Translations under genes and position numbers: made by a program
Shown: piece after piece, positions 24,745 to 32,694 of the stretch
Numbering within the stretch: the first letter of the stretch is position 1
How the letters are laid out: each line of letters opens with the position of its first letter
Source: UBA7957 sp965224675
Lineage (GTDB): Bacteria; Pseudomonadota; Gammaproteobacteria; Granulosicoccales; Granulosicoccaceae
DNA: 64,000 nucleotides
Assembly (NCBI GenBank): GCA_965224675.1
Contig: CBDDAA010000002.1
Coordinates: 1,798,001-1,862,000 of the forward strand
Direction: 5' to 3'
The notes under the pieces: model-generated
The model's database searches: none
What the model was told of the DNA's origin: nothing
What the model saw: only the letters and a program-made list of their open reading frames with translations

Positions 24745-25116
24745 ATGAAAAGATCTTTATATAAATCAGTAGCGATAGTTCTAATGGTAACGGGTATGGC
24801 AGCTTGTTCAAGCATACCTGCACCTACCACTGACGTGGCGTTATCCGATTCTGCTGTCAAAGATGCTGAATTGGCTGGTGCTCGTGAATACGCACCGCTT
24901 GAGCTGCGTCGAGCGAATGAGAAACTGGCCAATGCCAATAATGCCATGCATGAAGAAGACTATGTTGCGGCTAAACGTTGGTCTAATGAAGCACTTGTAG
25001 ATGCTGAGCTGGCCGAAGCAAAAAGCTATTCGGAAAAATCCAGAATCGCCTTGCAAGAATTGCGTAACAACATTGATTTGATGCGCAAAGAAATTGCTCA
25101 CGCACAGGGTAGCTAA
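24745..25116 (+). CDS. DUF4398 lipoprotein
   Basis: The 123-residue protein begins with a lipoprotein signal and lipobox (VTGMAACSS, modified Cys near residue 21). The rest is helical and Ala/Glu/Lys-rich with the DUF4398 pattern (AGAREYAPLELRRANEKLANA, AKRWSNEALVDAELAEAKS). Residue +2 after Cys is Ser, so sorting to the outer membrane is expected. DUF4398 proteins often occur beside or fused to OmpA-like domains. That is the case here: the next gene, 37 bases on, carries the same helical region plus an OmpA domain. The two are probably one operon for envelope or peptidoglycan attachment. Confidence 0.88.
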   Translation: MKRSLYKSVAIVLMVTGMAACSSIPAPTTDVALSDSAVKDAELAGAREYAPLELRRANEKLANANNAMHEEDYVAAKRWSNEALVDAELAEAKSYSEKSRIALQELRNNIDLMRKEIAHAQGS

Positions 25117-25153
25117 TCCGTACAAAAATTAGATACAGGTATCTGGAGGTATC

Positions 25154-26035
25154 ATGAAACTGAATAATTCAATTAAATGGTCGTTGCTGATTTCTGCCGG
25201 GTTGCTGGCAACCGGGTGTGCTGGAACACCCGATAAAATTGCACAACTTGAGGACGCACGTTCAGCCTACACCAGGGCCAACGCAGATCCTATCACCGCA
25301 AGCAACGCACCCGTTGAACTTGATGATGCGAAAAAATCATTAAGTGATGCTGAAAAAGTTTGGGAAGAGGGCGAAGATAAGGAAGTTGTCAAACACTATG
25401 CATATTTAGCGAGCCAACGTGTAGCGATAGCCGAATATCGTGCTCAGACAATTAATAACCAAAAACAATTGGAAAACAATGAGGTTGAGCGTCAGCGCGT
25501 CCAGTTAGAGGCACGTGCAGATGAAATTGAAAGATCTCGCAAGCTTGCAGAAGCGGCAAAGCGTGAAGCACAAGAAATGGCAGATAAGGCCGCAGAAATA
25601 CAACGTCAGATGGCAGAGTTGCAAGCCACTCAAACTGATCGAGGTATGGTGCTAACATTGGGTGATGTGTTGTTTGATCTCAATAAAGCGAGCTTGAAGC
25701 CAGGTTCGGAAAGAAAAATCGCAAAAATCGCAGAATTTATGATGGAATATCCGGACAAAAGTGTTGCGATTGAAGGGCACACTGATAGTACCGGCGATGA
25801 CTTCTACAACGTCCAGCTTTCCAGCCAGCGAGCAGAGACGGTGAGGACGGCACTTGTGATAAAAGGTGTTGGTTATGGGCGCATTCAAACGCAGGGTTTG
25901 GGAGAAATTGCACCTGTTGCCACTAACGATACAATGGTTGGCCGACAACAAAACCGCCGTGTAGAAATCATTTTTGAAAATGATGAGCCAGTGAATTCTC
26001 AGCAACGTGAGCATCTTAGTTATACTGTTAATTGA
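25154..26035 (+). CDS. OmpA-family lipoprotein with DUF4398 N-terminal region
   Basis: The 293-residue protein has a lipobox (GLLATGCAG, Cys near residue 22) and a DUF4398-like helical stretch (RSAYTRANADP, KHYAYLASQRVAIAEYRAQT). A charged coiled coil follows at about residues 95-160. It ends with a C-terminal OmpA domain containing the peptidoglycan-binding signature GHTDSTGDDFYNVQLSSQRA and RQQNRRVEIIF. By family it tethers the outer membrane to peptidoglycan. TCTGGAGG precedes the ATG, and a strong intrinsic terminator follows. Confidence 0.92.
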   Translation: MKLNNSIKWSLLISAGLLATGCAGTPDKIAQLEDARSAYTRANADPITASNAPVELDDAKKSLSDAEKVWEEGEDKEVVKHYAYLASQRVAIAEYRAQTINNQKQLENNEVERQRVQLEARADEIERSRKLAEAAKREAQEMADKAAEIQRQMAELQATQTDRGMVLTLGDVLFDLNKASLKPGSERKIAKIAEFMMEYPDKSVAIEGHTDSTGDDFYNVQLSSQRAETVRTALVIKGVGYGRIQTQGLGEIAPVATNDTMVGRQQNRRVEIIFENDEPVNSQQREHLSYTVN

Positions 26036-26057
26036 AAGCAGTCTTAAAGAAAAAATT

Positions 26058-26080
26058 CCCGGCAACTGCCGGGTTTTTTT
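26058..26080 (+). terminator. Intrinsic terminator of the DUF4398/OmpA operon
   Basis: CCCGGC-AACT-GCCGGG stem-loop followed directly by seven T. It is a textbook intrinsic terminator, 22 bases after the stop codon. Confidence 0.93.
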
Positions 26081-26307
26081 GCATAAAAATTGTCAGTACA
26101 GCGAGTGCCTGATCCAGAAGAATAAACAAATGTGTGTAGTTGTTCCCCGGTAGCAATTGAACACAATTATTTTATATCCAGCCTCGTCCATCGTTCTCGA
26201 TACATATGAATCTATAAATCATCTGATAAAAAAAGTGAGTGCTTTGACCCGGAATATAATTTATGCGATAAAGGTCTTAATTCACATTGTTTGAAAATGA
26301 GGTTCTT

Positions 26308-26940
26308 ATGTCAGGTCATGTAAAGGTTGTTGAGCACCCACTCATCCAACATAAACTTACACTTATGCGTAAGCAGCAAACATCTTCTTCCAAATTCAGA
26401 GGCTTGTTACGCGAGCTGAGTCATTTGCTGGCCTATGAAGTTACGCGGGATCTGCCCGTCGAAATGAGGGAAATAGAAACACCCCTGGCAACAATGCAGG
26501 CACCAGTACTGAAGGGTAAAAAGCTCTGTTTTGTTTCAATCCTACGGGCAGGGAATGGATTGCTGGACGGAATGCTGGACTTGATCCCTTCGGCACGTGT
26601 TGGTCATATTGGCTTGTATCGTGACCCCAAAACACTTGAAGCAGTGGAGTACTACTATAAAATGCCTCACTCACTGGATCAGCGATTGGTTATTGCAGTA
26701 GACCCAATGCTTGCAACTGCAAATTCATCAATCGCTGCTATATCGCGATTGAAAGAAGGTGGGGCATCTAACATTCGATTTGTTTGTTTATTGGCAGCTC
26801 CCGAAGGTGTTAAGGCCTTTACTGATGCGCATCCTGATGTACCCCTTTTTACCGCTGCCATCGATGAGCATTTAGATGATCACAGTTATATCGTTCCGGG
26901 TTTGGGTGATGCAGGTGATCGCATTTATGGCACCAAGTAG
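26308..26940 (+). CDS. upp: Uracil phosphoribosyltransferase
   Basis: Upp converts uracil and PRPP to UMP in pyrimidine salvage. The 210-residue enzyme has VEHPLIQHKLTLMR at the start, the substrate region ILRAGNGLLDGML, the PRPP-loop equivalent VDPMLATANSSIAAI, and the C-terminal uracil-binding IVPGLGDAGDRIYGTK. The usual VDPMLATGGS reads VDPMLATANS here, a mild change in the PRPP loop worth noting. The ATG at 26308 is chosen for its ATGAGG ribosome-binding site and normal length. It faces murU. Confidence 0.94.
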   Translation: MSGHVKVVEHPLIQHKLTLMRKQQTSSSKFRGLLRELSHLLAYEVTRDLPVEMREIETPLATMQAPVLKGKKLCFVSILRAGNGLLDGMLDLIPSARVGHIGLYRDPKTLEAVEYYYKMPHSLDQRLVIAVDPMLATANSSIAAISRLKEGGASNIRFVCLLAAPEGVKAFTDAHPDVPLFTAAIDEHLDDHSYIVPGLGDAGDRIYGTK

Positions 26941-26978
26941 GTATCCTTATTCGATTGGTCACTAAATAGCAAGTTTGA

Positions 26979-27641
26979 TTAGCTGAAGGGCATGTAAGCT
27001 AACGCTTGCAGTCGTTCTACCGTTCCAATGTCGTGCCACATTCCATGATAAATTTGTCCGGCAACTTTCCCCTCGTTAATAGCTTTGTCCAGTATGGGTT
27101 TGAGTGGCATCCGCTCAATATTTAAATTGGCAAACAATTTTGGGTGATAGATTGCAATTCCAGCAAAGGTAAAGTTGTCCTGGGTTTTAGCTACAACCGC
27201 TCCATTGTGTAAACTAAAATCACCTTTGGGATGTTGAGAAGGATTGGAAACCAATAGAAGATTGGCCAATTTGTTTTTGGGTAGATGTAAGTTTGAAAAA
27301 TCAAAATCAGTATAGATGTCGGCATTTACAACAATAAAAGCCTGTTCACCAAGTAGTGGTAGTGCTTTGACAATGCCTCCGGCAGTTTCCAGCGCAGGGT
27401 GGCCTTCATCTGAAAAATTAATATTGAGTCCGTATTTTTCCCCTTGGCCCAGATAGTCATGAACCTGTCCTGCGAGCCAGCCTGTATTAATCACCAATTC
27501 CTGGATGCCGATATTCCTTAGCGCACAAATATGATATTCAATGAGTGATTTCTCACCAATCCTCAGCAATGGCTTGGGGCAATTATCTGTCAGTGGTCGC
27601 ATGCGCTCACCACGTCCGGCTGCCAGAATCATTGCTTTCAT
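26979..27641 (-). CDS. murU: N-acetylmuramate 1-phosphate uridylyltransferase MurU
   Basis: The 220-residue nucleotidyltransferase has the GxGxRxxPLT signature (AAGRGERMRPLTDNCPKPLL), VVNADIYTDF for the metal-binding Asp, and WHDIGTVERLQAL at the end. Paired with AmgK upstream it fits MurU of the Pseudomonas-type recycling route. That route turns MurNAc-1-phosphate into UDP-MurNAc and bypasses de novo, fosfomycin-sensitive synthesis. It lies 37 bases after amgK on the same strand. Confidence 0.9.
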   Translation of the reverse strand: MKAMILAAGRGERMRPLTDNCPKPLLRIGEKSLIEYHICALRNIGIQELVINTGWLAGQVHDYLGQGEKYGLNINFSDEGHPALETAGGIVKALPLLGEQAFIVVNADIYTDFDFSNLHLPKNKLANLLLVSNPSQHPKGDFSLHNGAVVAKTQDNFTFAGIAIYHPKLFANLNIERMPLKPILDKAINEGKVAGQIYHGMWHDIGTVERLQALAYMPFS

Positions 27642-27678
27642 GCAAACACCTTACATTTTAAAGCCCTGAATCCAGGTA

Positions 27679-28677
27679 CTATCCACACTCGTAGTAGAGG
27701 TGCATCATTAGATGTTGAAATGCTGATAACTCCGTATATTTGTCACAGACGCTATTAATATAGCTGAATACCAATGGCAAATCGTTCATGTAGTCGGATT
27801 TACCATCACGATAATTAAGGCGGCAGAAAATTCCCATCACCTTGATGTGCCGTTGCAGAGCCATCAGATCAAACCAGCGTTCAAATGTCTGATGACTAAC
27901 ATTAATGACGCCTGCTTTATGGAGCTGGTGTCGAAATTCTTCCAGGCAAGGGTAAACAATATCGTCGGGCCACTGTATATAACAGTCTTTCAATAGAGAG
28001 GCTATATCGTAGGTCACAGGTCCTTTGACTGCATCCTGAAAGTCCAAAATGCCTGGATTCATTGATGCCGTAATCATCAGGTTGCGAGAATGGTAATCGC
28101 GGTGTACGAAAACAAAGGGTTGTTCCTGCGCTGAGGTTACACAGAGTGTAAAAATCTCATCCATAATAGTTTGTTGTGATGTATCAAGAACCGCTTTTTT
28201 ATGTAATTTGATGTACCAATCAGTGAAAAGCTGCATTTCTGTACGCAGTACATTTTCTGAATAACAAGGGAGTCCATCAGCATTAACATTTACCTGTAGT
28301 TGTGTAATTGTATCTATCGCGTCTTTATAAAGCAGTCTGACATTTTTGTGGTTCAGGGCATCTAAATAATGCTGAGAGCCGAGATCGCTGATCATAATGA
28401 ACCCGAGTTTGAGATCGTAGTGCAATACCTCCGGAACATTGATTCCGTTCTGGGTAAGCAATTGGCAAATATCAATAAAGGGTTGGTTGTTGTTGTGTTC
28501 AGGTGGTGCATCCATAACGATGACACTTTTTGCACCCAATTCCATTCGGAAGTAACGGCGAAAACTGGCATCAGCGGATGCTGCCCGTAAATTGTTTGGT
28601 TTCAAGCCACAGTCAATAATCCAACGCTTCAATTCTTGCTTTCGCTTGTCTGCATCTCCTCTTCGACTGTTTTGCAT
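27679..28677 (-). CDS. amgK: N-acetylmuramate/N-acetylglucosamine kinase AmgK
   Basis: This is a 332-residue aminoglycoside-phosphotransferase-fold sugar kinase. It opens with RWIIDCGL, then SADASFRRYFRM (the family signature), the catalytic loop VHRDYHSRNLM and the metal-binding LDFQDAVKGP. Together with MurU it forms the anabolic cell-wall recycling pathway that phosphorylates MurNAc at C1. This links to glmS in the same window, which supplies amino-sugar by de novo synthesis. The gene is divergent from yfaZ. Confidence 0.9.
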   Translation of the reverse strand: MQNSRRGDADKRKQELKRWIIDCGLKPNNLRAASADASFRRYFRMELGAKSVIVMDAPPEHNNNQPFIDICQLLTQNGINVPEVLHYDLKLGFIMISDLGSQHYLDALNHKNVRLLYKDAIDTITQLQVNVNADGLPCYSENVLRTEMQLFTDWYIKLHKKAVLDTSQQTIMDEIFTLCVTSAQEQPFVFVHRDYHSRNLMITASMNPGILDFQDAVKGPVTYDIASLLKDCYIQWPDDIVYPCLEEFRHQLHKAGVINVSHQTFERWFDLMALQRHIKVMGIFCRLNYRDGKSDYMNDLPLVFSYINSVCDKYTELSAFQHLMMHLYYECG

Positions 28678-28821
28678 CAGATATTGCTCTATTTTGCACT
28701 AATCTGTCAGTTTAGTATCAATTCCAATCTTTTTTTGTATTGAACTATACCCTGGATCAATAATAAACTAGACTATTACGTAGAACTATTTTCCAAGAAA
28801 TTGATTATTAAAGAGATTAGT

Positions 28822-29391
28822 ATGAAAAAAATACTGGTGGCTGTGATGCTGATTGTTGGCTCCACTATGGGCAATGCTGCAGGACTCGATCTGGCGTTGA
28901 GCGATGAGACAGCAAATCTTCAGCTTCTAATCAATCCGTATGGAATTGCAGCAGGGAACTCGGAAGTCGCCATTGGAGGATTGATCAATGATGAGGATGA
29001 TGTCCTGTTTTTTGCCAGTGTTATGGCACGTGGCCCGAGGCAAAGCAATTCTGCGTTTTACTCACTTGGCGCTGGTATGAAAATCTACGGTGGAAACCTT
29101 GATCTGGACCAATCAATAGGTGCTTTGGCAATTGGTGCACGTATAGGAATATTAATAGTACCTCATCCTGTAAACCCAGTGGATCTGGTGGTGGAGGGGT
29201 TTTTTGCTCCCAGTATAACCAGTGCTGGTGATACAGAAAAACTGTGGGAAATTTCAACCAAGTTACAACTTGAGATTGTTCCGGCAGCGCGTGCTTACCT
29301 TGGTTATCGGTTAGTCAAGGTTGATACCAAGGACTTCGGTAAGGTTGAACTTGATGATAACCTACATATCGGAATCAACATCAGTTTTTAA
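28822..29391 (+). CDS. YfaZ-family outer-membrane protein
   Basis: The 189-residue precursor has a signal peptide (KKILVAVMLIVGSTMGNAAG, cleavage after NAA or similar). The barrel is small and matches YfaZ: SLGAGMKIYGGNLDLDQ, ALAIGARIGI, YLGYRLVKVDTKDFG, ending in the phenylalanine of GINISF. YfaZ is a predicted outer-membrane protein of unknown role. The ATG at 28822 is preferred over the in-frame TTG at 28801 because it starts directly at the basic n-region and has AAGAGA upstream. Confidence 0.87.
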   Translation: MKKILVAVMLIVGSTMGNAAGLDLALSDETANLQLLINPYGIAAGNSEVAIGGLINDEDDVLFFASVMARGPRQSNSAFYSLGAGMKIYGGNLDLDQSIGALAIGARIGILIVPHPVNPVDLVVEGFFAPSITSAGDTEKLWEISTKLQLEIVPAARAYLGYRLVKVDTKDFGKVELDDNLHIGINISF

Positions 29392-29461
29392 CAACAGGGT
29401 AAATACAAGCCTTGTTCTTTTCTAAATCAGTGCTCTGATTGAATCGGGCTATAGTTAAATC

Positions 29462-30406
29462 TTAACGTGTAAGGATCCACTCACGACTACTGGCAATTAT
29501 TCCCTGAATATAAATGCAGTCGATTATTGTCAATTGTCTCTTCGATGACTTTACAGAACGATAAAATAACGCTTGTGTGCTGCGTGTTCGGGGTCTGTTA
29601 GTGACATCATTAATATCCACAAAATAGTCACCGTAAGGTGTTTGCTGCTCGGTGCCAAAACGACGGTAGTGAGTTGCAAATTCCAATGAGTTGGCATTGG
29701 AATTAAGTACTTTACCATCCCATTTACGGGTATTGTGATTGCCCGGCTTACCGTCACCTGTGCGTAATTGGTCTGCATCATCCAACGAAAACCAAAACCT
29801 CTCCTGGCGAACAACAGGGTTACTTTTTCGACCGCCATCAAGTTCAAGCTCAAAGGTTAAAAAGTTATCTTGGGTTTTATTCACTCGTGTATAAAGCTCA
29901 AAGTTTCTCTTTTTTGCAAAAAATTCGTTTTCATATTTGCTGTATCGGGTTTCTATCAATTCTCCACGCCAAGTTCCCGTCAGGCGATTAAATAACGAGG
30001 AAACGGCACGACTTTGATTTTTTGACAGGGAATTCCCAATTTTTGGCTCTGCCAATAAAGTCCAATTTGGGGCTGACATCACCTCAGGTGAGGAGTGGCA
30101 TTCGTGTTGAACCAGAGCAGGATTAAGTCCGAGTTCCGGATAGGTGATGACTTGCGCCTTAGGCTTTTTGGATTTTTGTTGTTTAGCGTTCTTTTTGTTC
30201 GATGTCTTTTGTGCAAACGTTTGACTACTTTTAACCGCAGGGTATTTTATGATTACCAGCGGCTCCAGTTCAACCTGCACAGAGTCACATTTTGCAGGCG
30301 GACAGCCACCATACTGAGTTGCTCCCTCATCATCAAACCATTTATAGAATGCTGCATGAACGGGTAATGTGCATAGCAATAACACGATTGTGAGGATATT
30401 TTTCAT
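29462..30406 (-). CDS. Exported protein with DUF4124 domain
   Basis: The 314-residue protein has a signal peptide (NILTIVLLLCTLPVHAA). A DUF4124 opening follows (FYKWFDDEGATQYGGCPP; the usual form is KWvDenGvtqYs..PP). Then come a Lys-rich linker (KKNAKQQKSKKPKAQ, about residues 70-90) and a roughly 200-residue C-terminal domain I do not recognise (GTWRGELIETRYSKYENEF; FWFSLDDADQLR). Cysteines near 34 and 40, and later ones, could form disulfides in the periplasm. Role unknown. Confidence 0.78.
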   Translation of the reverse strand: MKNILTIVLLLCTLPVHAAFYKWFDDEGATQYGGCPPAKCDSVQVELEPLVIIKYPAVKSSQTFAQKTSNKKNAKQQKSKKPKAQVITYPELGLNPALVQHECHSSPEVMSAPNWTLLAEPKIGNSLSKNQSRAVSSLFNRLTGTWRGELIETRYSKYENEFFAKKRNFELYTRVNKTQDNFLTFELELDGGRKSNPVVRQERFWFSLDDADQLRTGDGKPGNHNTRKWDGKVLNSNANSLEFATHYRRFGTEQQTPYGDYFVDINDVTNRPRTRSTQALFYRSVKSSKRQLTIIDCIYIQGIIASSREWILTR

Positions 30407-30742
30407 ACTAATTTATAGAGATGGCCGTTTGTGATTGTTTTATAACGGGTATCTGTTCCTGATTGAATCTGGAAAAGCTCCAATATACGGGAGAATTTCG
30501 CAATGAGATCTGAACTGATTCTCAAAATCTATATGCTAAGCTAAAGTTTTTCAACAACCTTGCAATCCTAAAAACTACCGCTTGGTAGATTCAGGATTCT
30601 TAACTCAAATGATTTGCTTGTACAAAAAGGAGGATGCTGAGGATAGTGGGATGAGAAAGTTGCTAATTACGCACAATCAAGTGGAACAAATAATAGGGCA
30701 AAGGTGTTTCTGTGTTGGGTAGCAGGGGTATTAAATAAATCG
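30407..30742. other. Intergenic region with a composite hairpin
   Basis: No gene is seen. AATCCT (30564-30569) and AGGATT (30593-30598) flank an inner CTACC-GCTT-GGTAG stem (30575-30588), making a two-part hairpin. It lies about 145 bases downstream of the cytochrome b561 stop on the minus strand. It has no T-run and is not called a terminator. Confidence 0.35.
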
Positions 30743-31279
30743 TCAACCTTTTATCATTCTTATCAATGTCCGGTTCTTCGCAATAAAATGTTGTTTCAGT
30801 GAGCCAGCAACGTGAATTAACAATACACCTACTATAACCAACCACAGTCGTGCGTGAACGCCATGCATGGTTTCAGCAAATTCTTTATTCTCAGCTACGA
30901 ATATTGGCAATTTAAGCATACTGAAGAAGGATACAGTCTGCCCGGCTGCCTGAGACATCAGCATACCCAATACAGGTTGAGCAAGAATTAATATAAGCAA
31001 TAGTATTTGTACAAGGTTGCTTATTTTGTTCATTTTAGAGTCTTCTGATAGCGCTTTGGGTTTAGCACTACTTATGCGCCAGAGTATGCGTAAGATCAGG
31101 AGTGATAATATTAATAAACCAACGGATTTGTGAGTGGTGATCATACCCAGTTTTTCGGGCGTGTTTTCCATTTCGGATGCGTTGTGACCACCGAAGGTTA
31201 CCAGTGCAAAAAGAATAAATATTAGCCAATGAAATATTCGGCTGACTAATCCATAACTATCGTCAGAATTGCGAAGCAT
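30743..31279 (-). CDS. Cytochrome b561 family protein
   Basis: The 178-residue membrane protein has four hydrophobic helices. The histidines expected for two b hemes are visible: H17 in ISRIFHWLIF-type context (actual RIFHWLIFILF), H50 in TTHKSVGLLIL, and H141/H143/H157 in MHGVHARLWL and LIHVAGSLKQHF. These diheme proteins pass electrons between the quinone pool and periplasmic partners, or act as superoxide:quinone oxidoreductases. The gene follows the epimerase after 14 bases on the same strand. Confidence 0.88.
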   Translation of the reverse strand: MLRNSDDSYGLVSRIFHWLIFILFALVTFGGHNASEMENTPEKLGMITTHKSVGLLILSLLILRILWRISSAKPKALSEDSKMNKISNLVQILLLILILAQPVLGMLMSQAAGQTVSFFSMLKLPIFVAENKEFAETMHGVHARLWLVIVGVLLIHVAGSLKQHFIAKNRTLIRMIKG

Positions 31280-31293
31280 TTTACTGGCCTCAT

Positions 31294-32244
31294 TTAACTA
31301 CGGCGCGCTGCCTGACGAAACGCCTGATACTTTGCGTTGCGGTTTTTATTGCCAATATAGCCGGGTACTATGGCCTCAATAGATGTGGTTTGCTTGGCGT
31401 TTTGTTCATCGCAAATGCTGTCTGTCTGCAAAGAATTATAATTGTCTATTGAAAACGGTTTACCGGGAATCCATTCCATTATCCTGGCTTGTAAACGGGC
31501 CGCCCAGTCAGGCAGATTAATAATAGGTTTATTAATACCAATGGTTTTAGCAGTGAAACTGACAAGCTCATGCAAAGTATATTCTTTTGGCCCCACAAGA
31601 TTGATACGCTTGCCCACCGATGACGGGTTTTCCAGCGCTTCAATAATTTTGGCACAGACGTCATCGATGTAGACAGGAGCTAACCGAGAATGACCGCAAG
31701 CCAACGGAAACCATGGAAGAATATTTAACAGGCTGGCAAAACGATTAAAAAAATGATCTTGTGGGCCAAAAATTACGGATGGCCGCAATACCGTCACTGC
31801 AACCCTGTCGCCAGAAAGTTCAAACGCCAGTGACTCTCCCATGCCTTTTGTTACAAGATATTCACTGCTACCGTTTTCGCTATCAGCATTCAAGGCGCTT
31901 ACGTGTATAAGGTGGGGTATTGATGCAGTTTTGCATGCATTTACAATCGTTCTGACGAGTTCAACATGGGCGTTTTGGAAAGTATGTGTCTTATGGCCAT
32001 TCTCGTTGAGTATGCCAACAAGATTGATGACGGCACTGCAACTTGAAAAGTGCTGTTCGAGACTTGCTTGATGATGAGTATTTGCTTCAATTAATTCTAC
32101 ATTAGGCAGTACCAGAAGTTCCTTATGTCGGCTTTTGTGACGTGTAAGGGCTTTTATTCTGTATCCTTTTTCATTAAGTTGGGCTGCTAGGCGTACTCCT
32201 AAGAAGCCGGTCGCACCAAGTATTGCTACTGTTTTATTCGTCAT
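31294..32244 (-). CDS. NAD(P)-dependent epimerase/dehydratase-like protein (NDUFA9-like)
   Basis: The 316-residue atypical short-chain dehydrogenase has an N-terminal nucleotide-binding GATGFLGVRLAAQL. The sequence LIHVSALNADSENGSSEYLVTKGMGE replaces the usual SDR YxxxK by a YLVTK form. PSVIFGPQDHFFNRF follows. This pattern is that of the complex I NDUFA9-subunit-like family, found widely in bacteria as a free protein. A role in quinone-related redox or envelope metabolism is guessed from the family and from the cytochrome b561 gene behind it. Confidence 0.85.
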   Translation of the reverse strand: MTNKTVAILGATGFLGVRLAAQLNEKGYRIKALTRHKSRHKELLVLPNVELIEANTHHQASLEQHFSSCSAVINLVGILNENGHKTHTFQNAHVELVRTIVNACKTASIPHLIHVSALNADSENGSSEYLVTKGMGESLAFELSGDRVAVTVLRPSVIFGPQDHFFNRFASLLNILPWFPLACGHSRLAPVYIDDVCAKIIEALENPSSVGKRINLVGPKEYTLHELVSFTAKTIGINKPIINLPDWAARLQARIMEWIPGKPFSIDNYNSLQTDSICDEQNAKQTTSIEAIVPGYIGNKNRNAKYQAFRQAARRS

Positions 32245-32694
32245 TTTGGAAATCTGTCTCTATAAAATTAGTGTATGAAATAAATTTGAACATTCTGGCT
32301 TGTATTGTCACGCAGAAATAGTAGTCATGCTGCGAGTACACCGTTAACAAAATAGATGGATAACAGTGCTAATTTTACACATCTTTATTACAGAATAGGG
32401 TTCTTTTTTAAATTGTGAATCCAATTCCATTATAGATGGTTATGTTCAAGGTATTGAATTTAAAGTGAATCAGCCGACTTCAGTTGTTAAAAAATATTAT
32501 AGACAAGTAATGAATATATCGACTGATCCTATTGATTAACGAGTGTAAGGATTGTCCGAAAATAATACGCGCTGGGCTAAATCATAAGGCTTATTTGCCG
32601 ATACTACAGTGTGAGCTGGTTGTAAGCTACAAGGACTGATAGCTTGAGTCACAAAAGAAAAGGAAAGCATTATTCTAGTATCTAGTTGATTTAT
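32245..32694. other. 450-base intergenic region upstream of the GGDEF gene
   Basis: The region is A/T-rich and lies between divergent genes. No gene was found. I checked for a c-di-GMP riboswitch by eye because a GGDEF gene follows, and recognised none. AAGGAAAG at 32660-32667 resembles a ribosome-binding site but is over 25 bases from the likely ATG. Confidence 0.35.

Noticed and set aside
32245..32694. c-di-GMP riboswitch before the GGDEF gene
   Set aside because: No GEMM-type conserved core could be recognised by eye.
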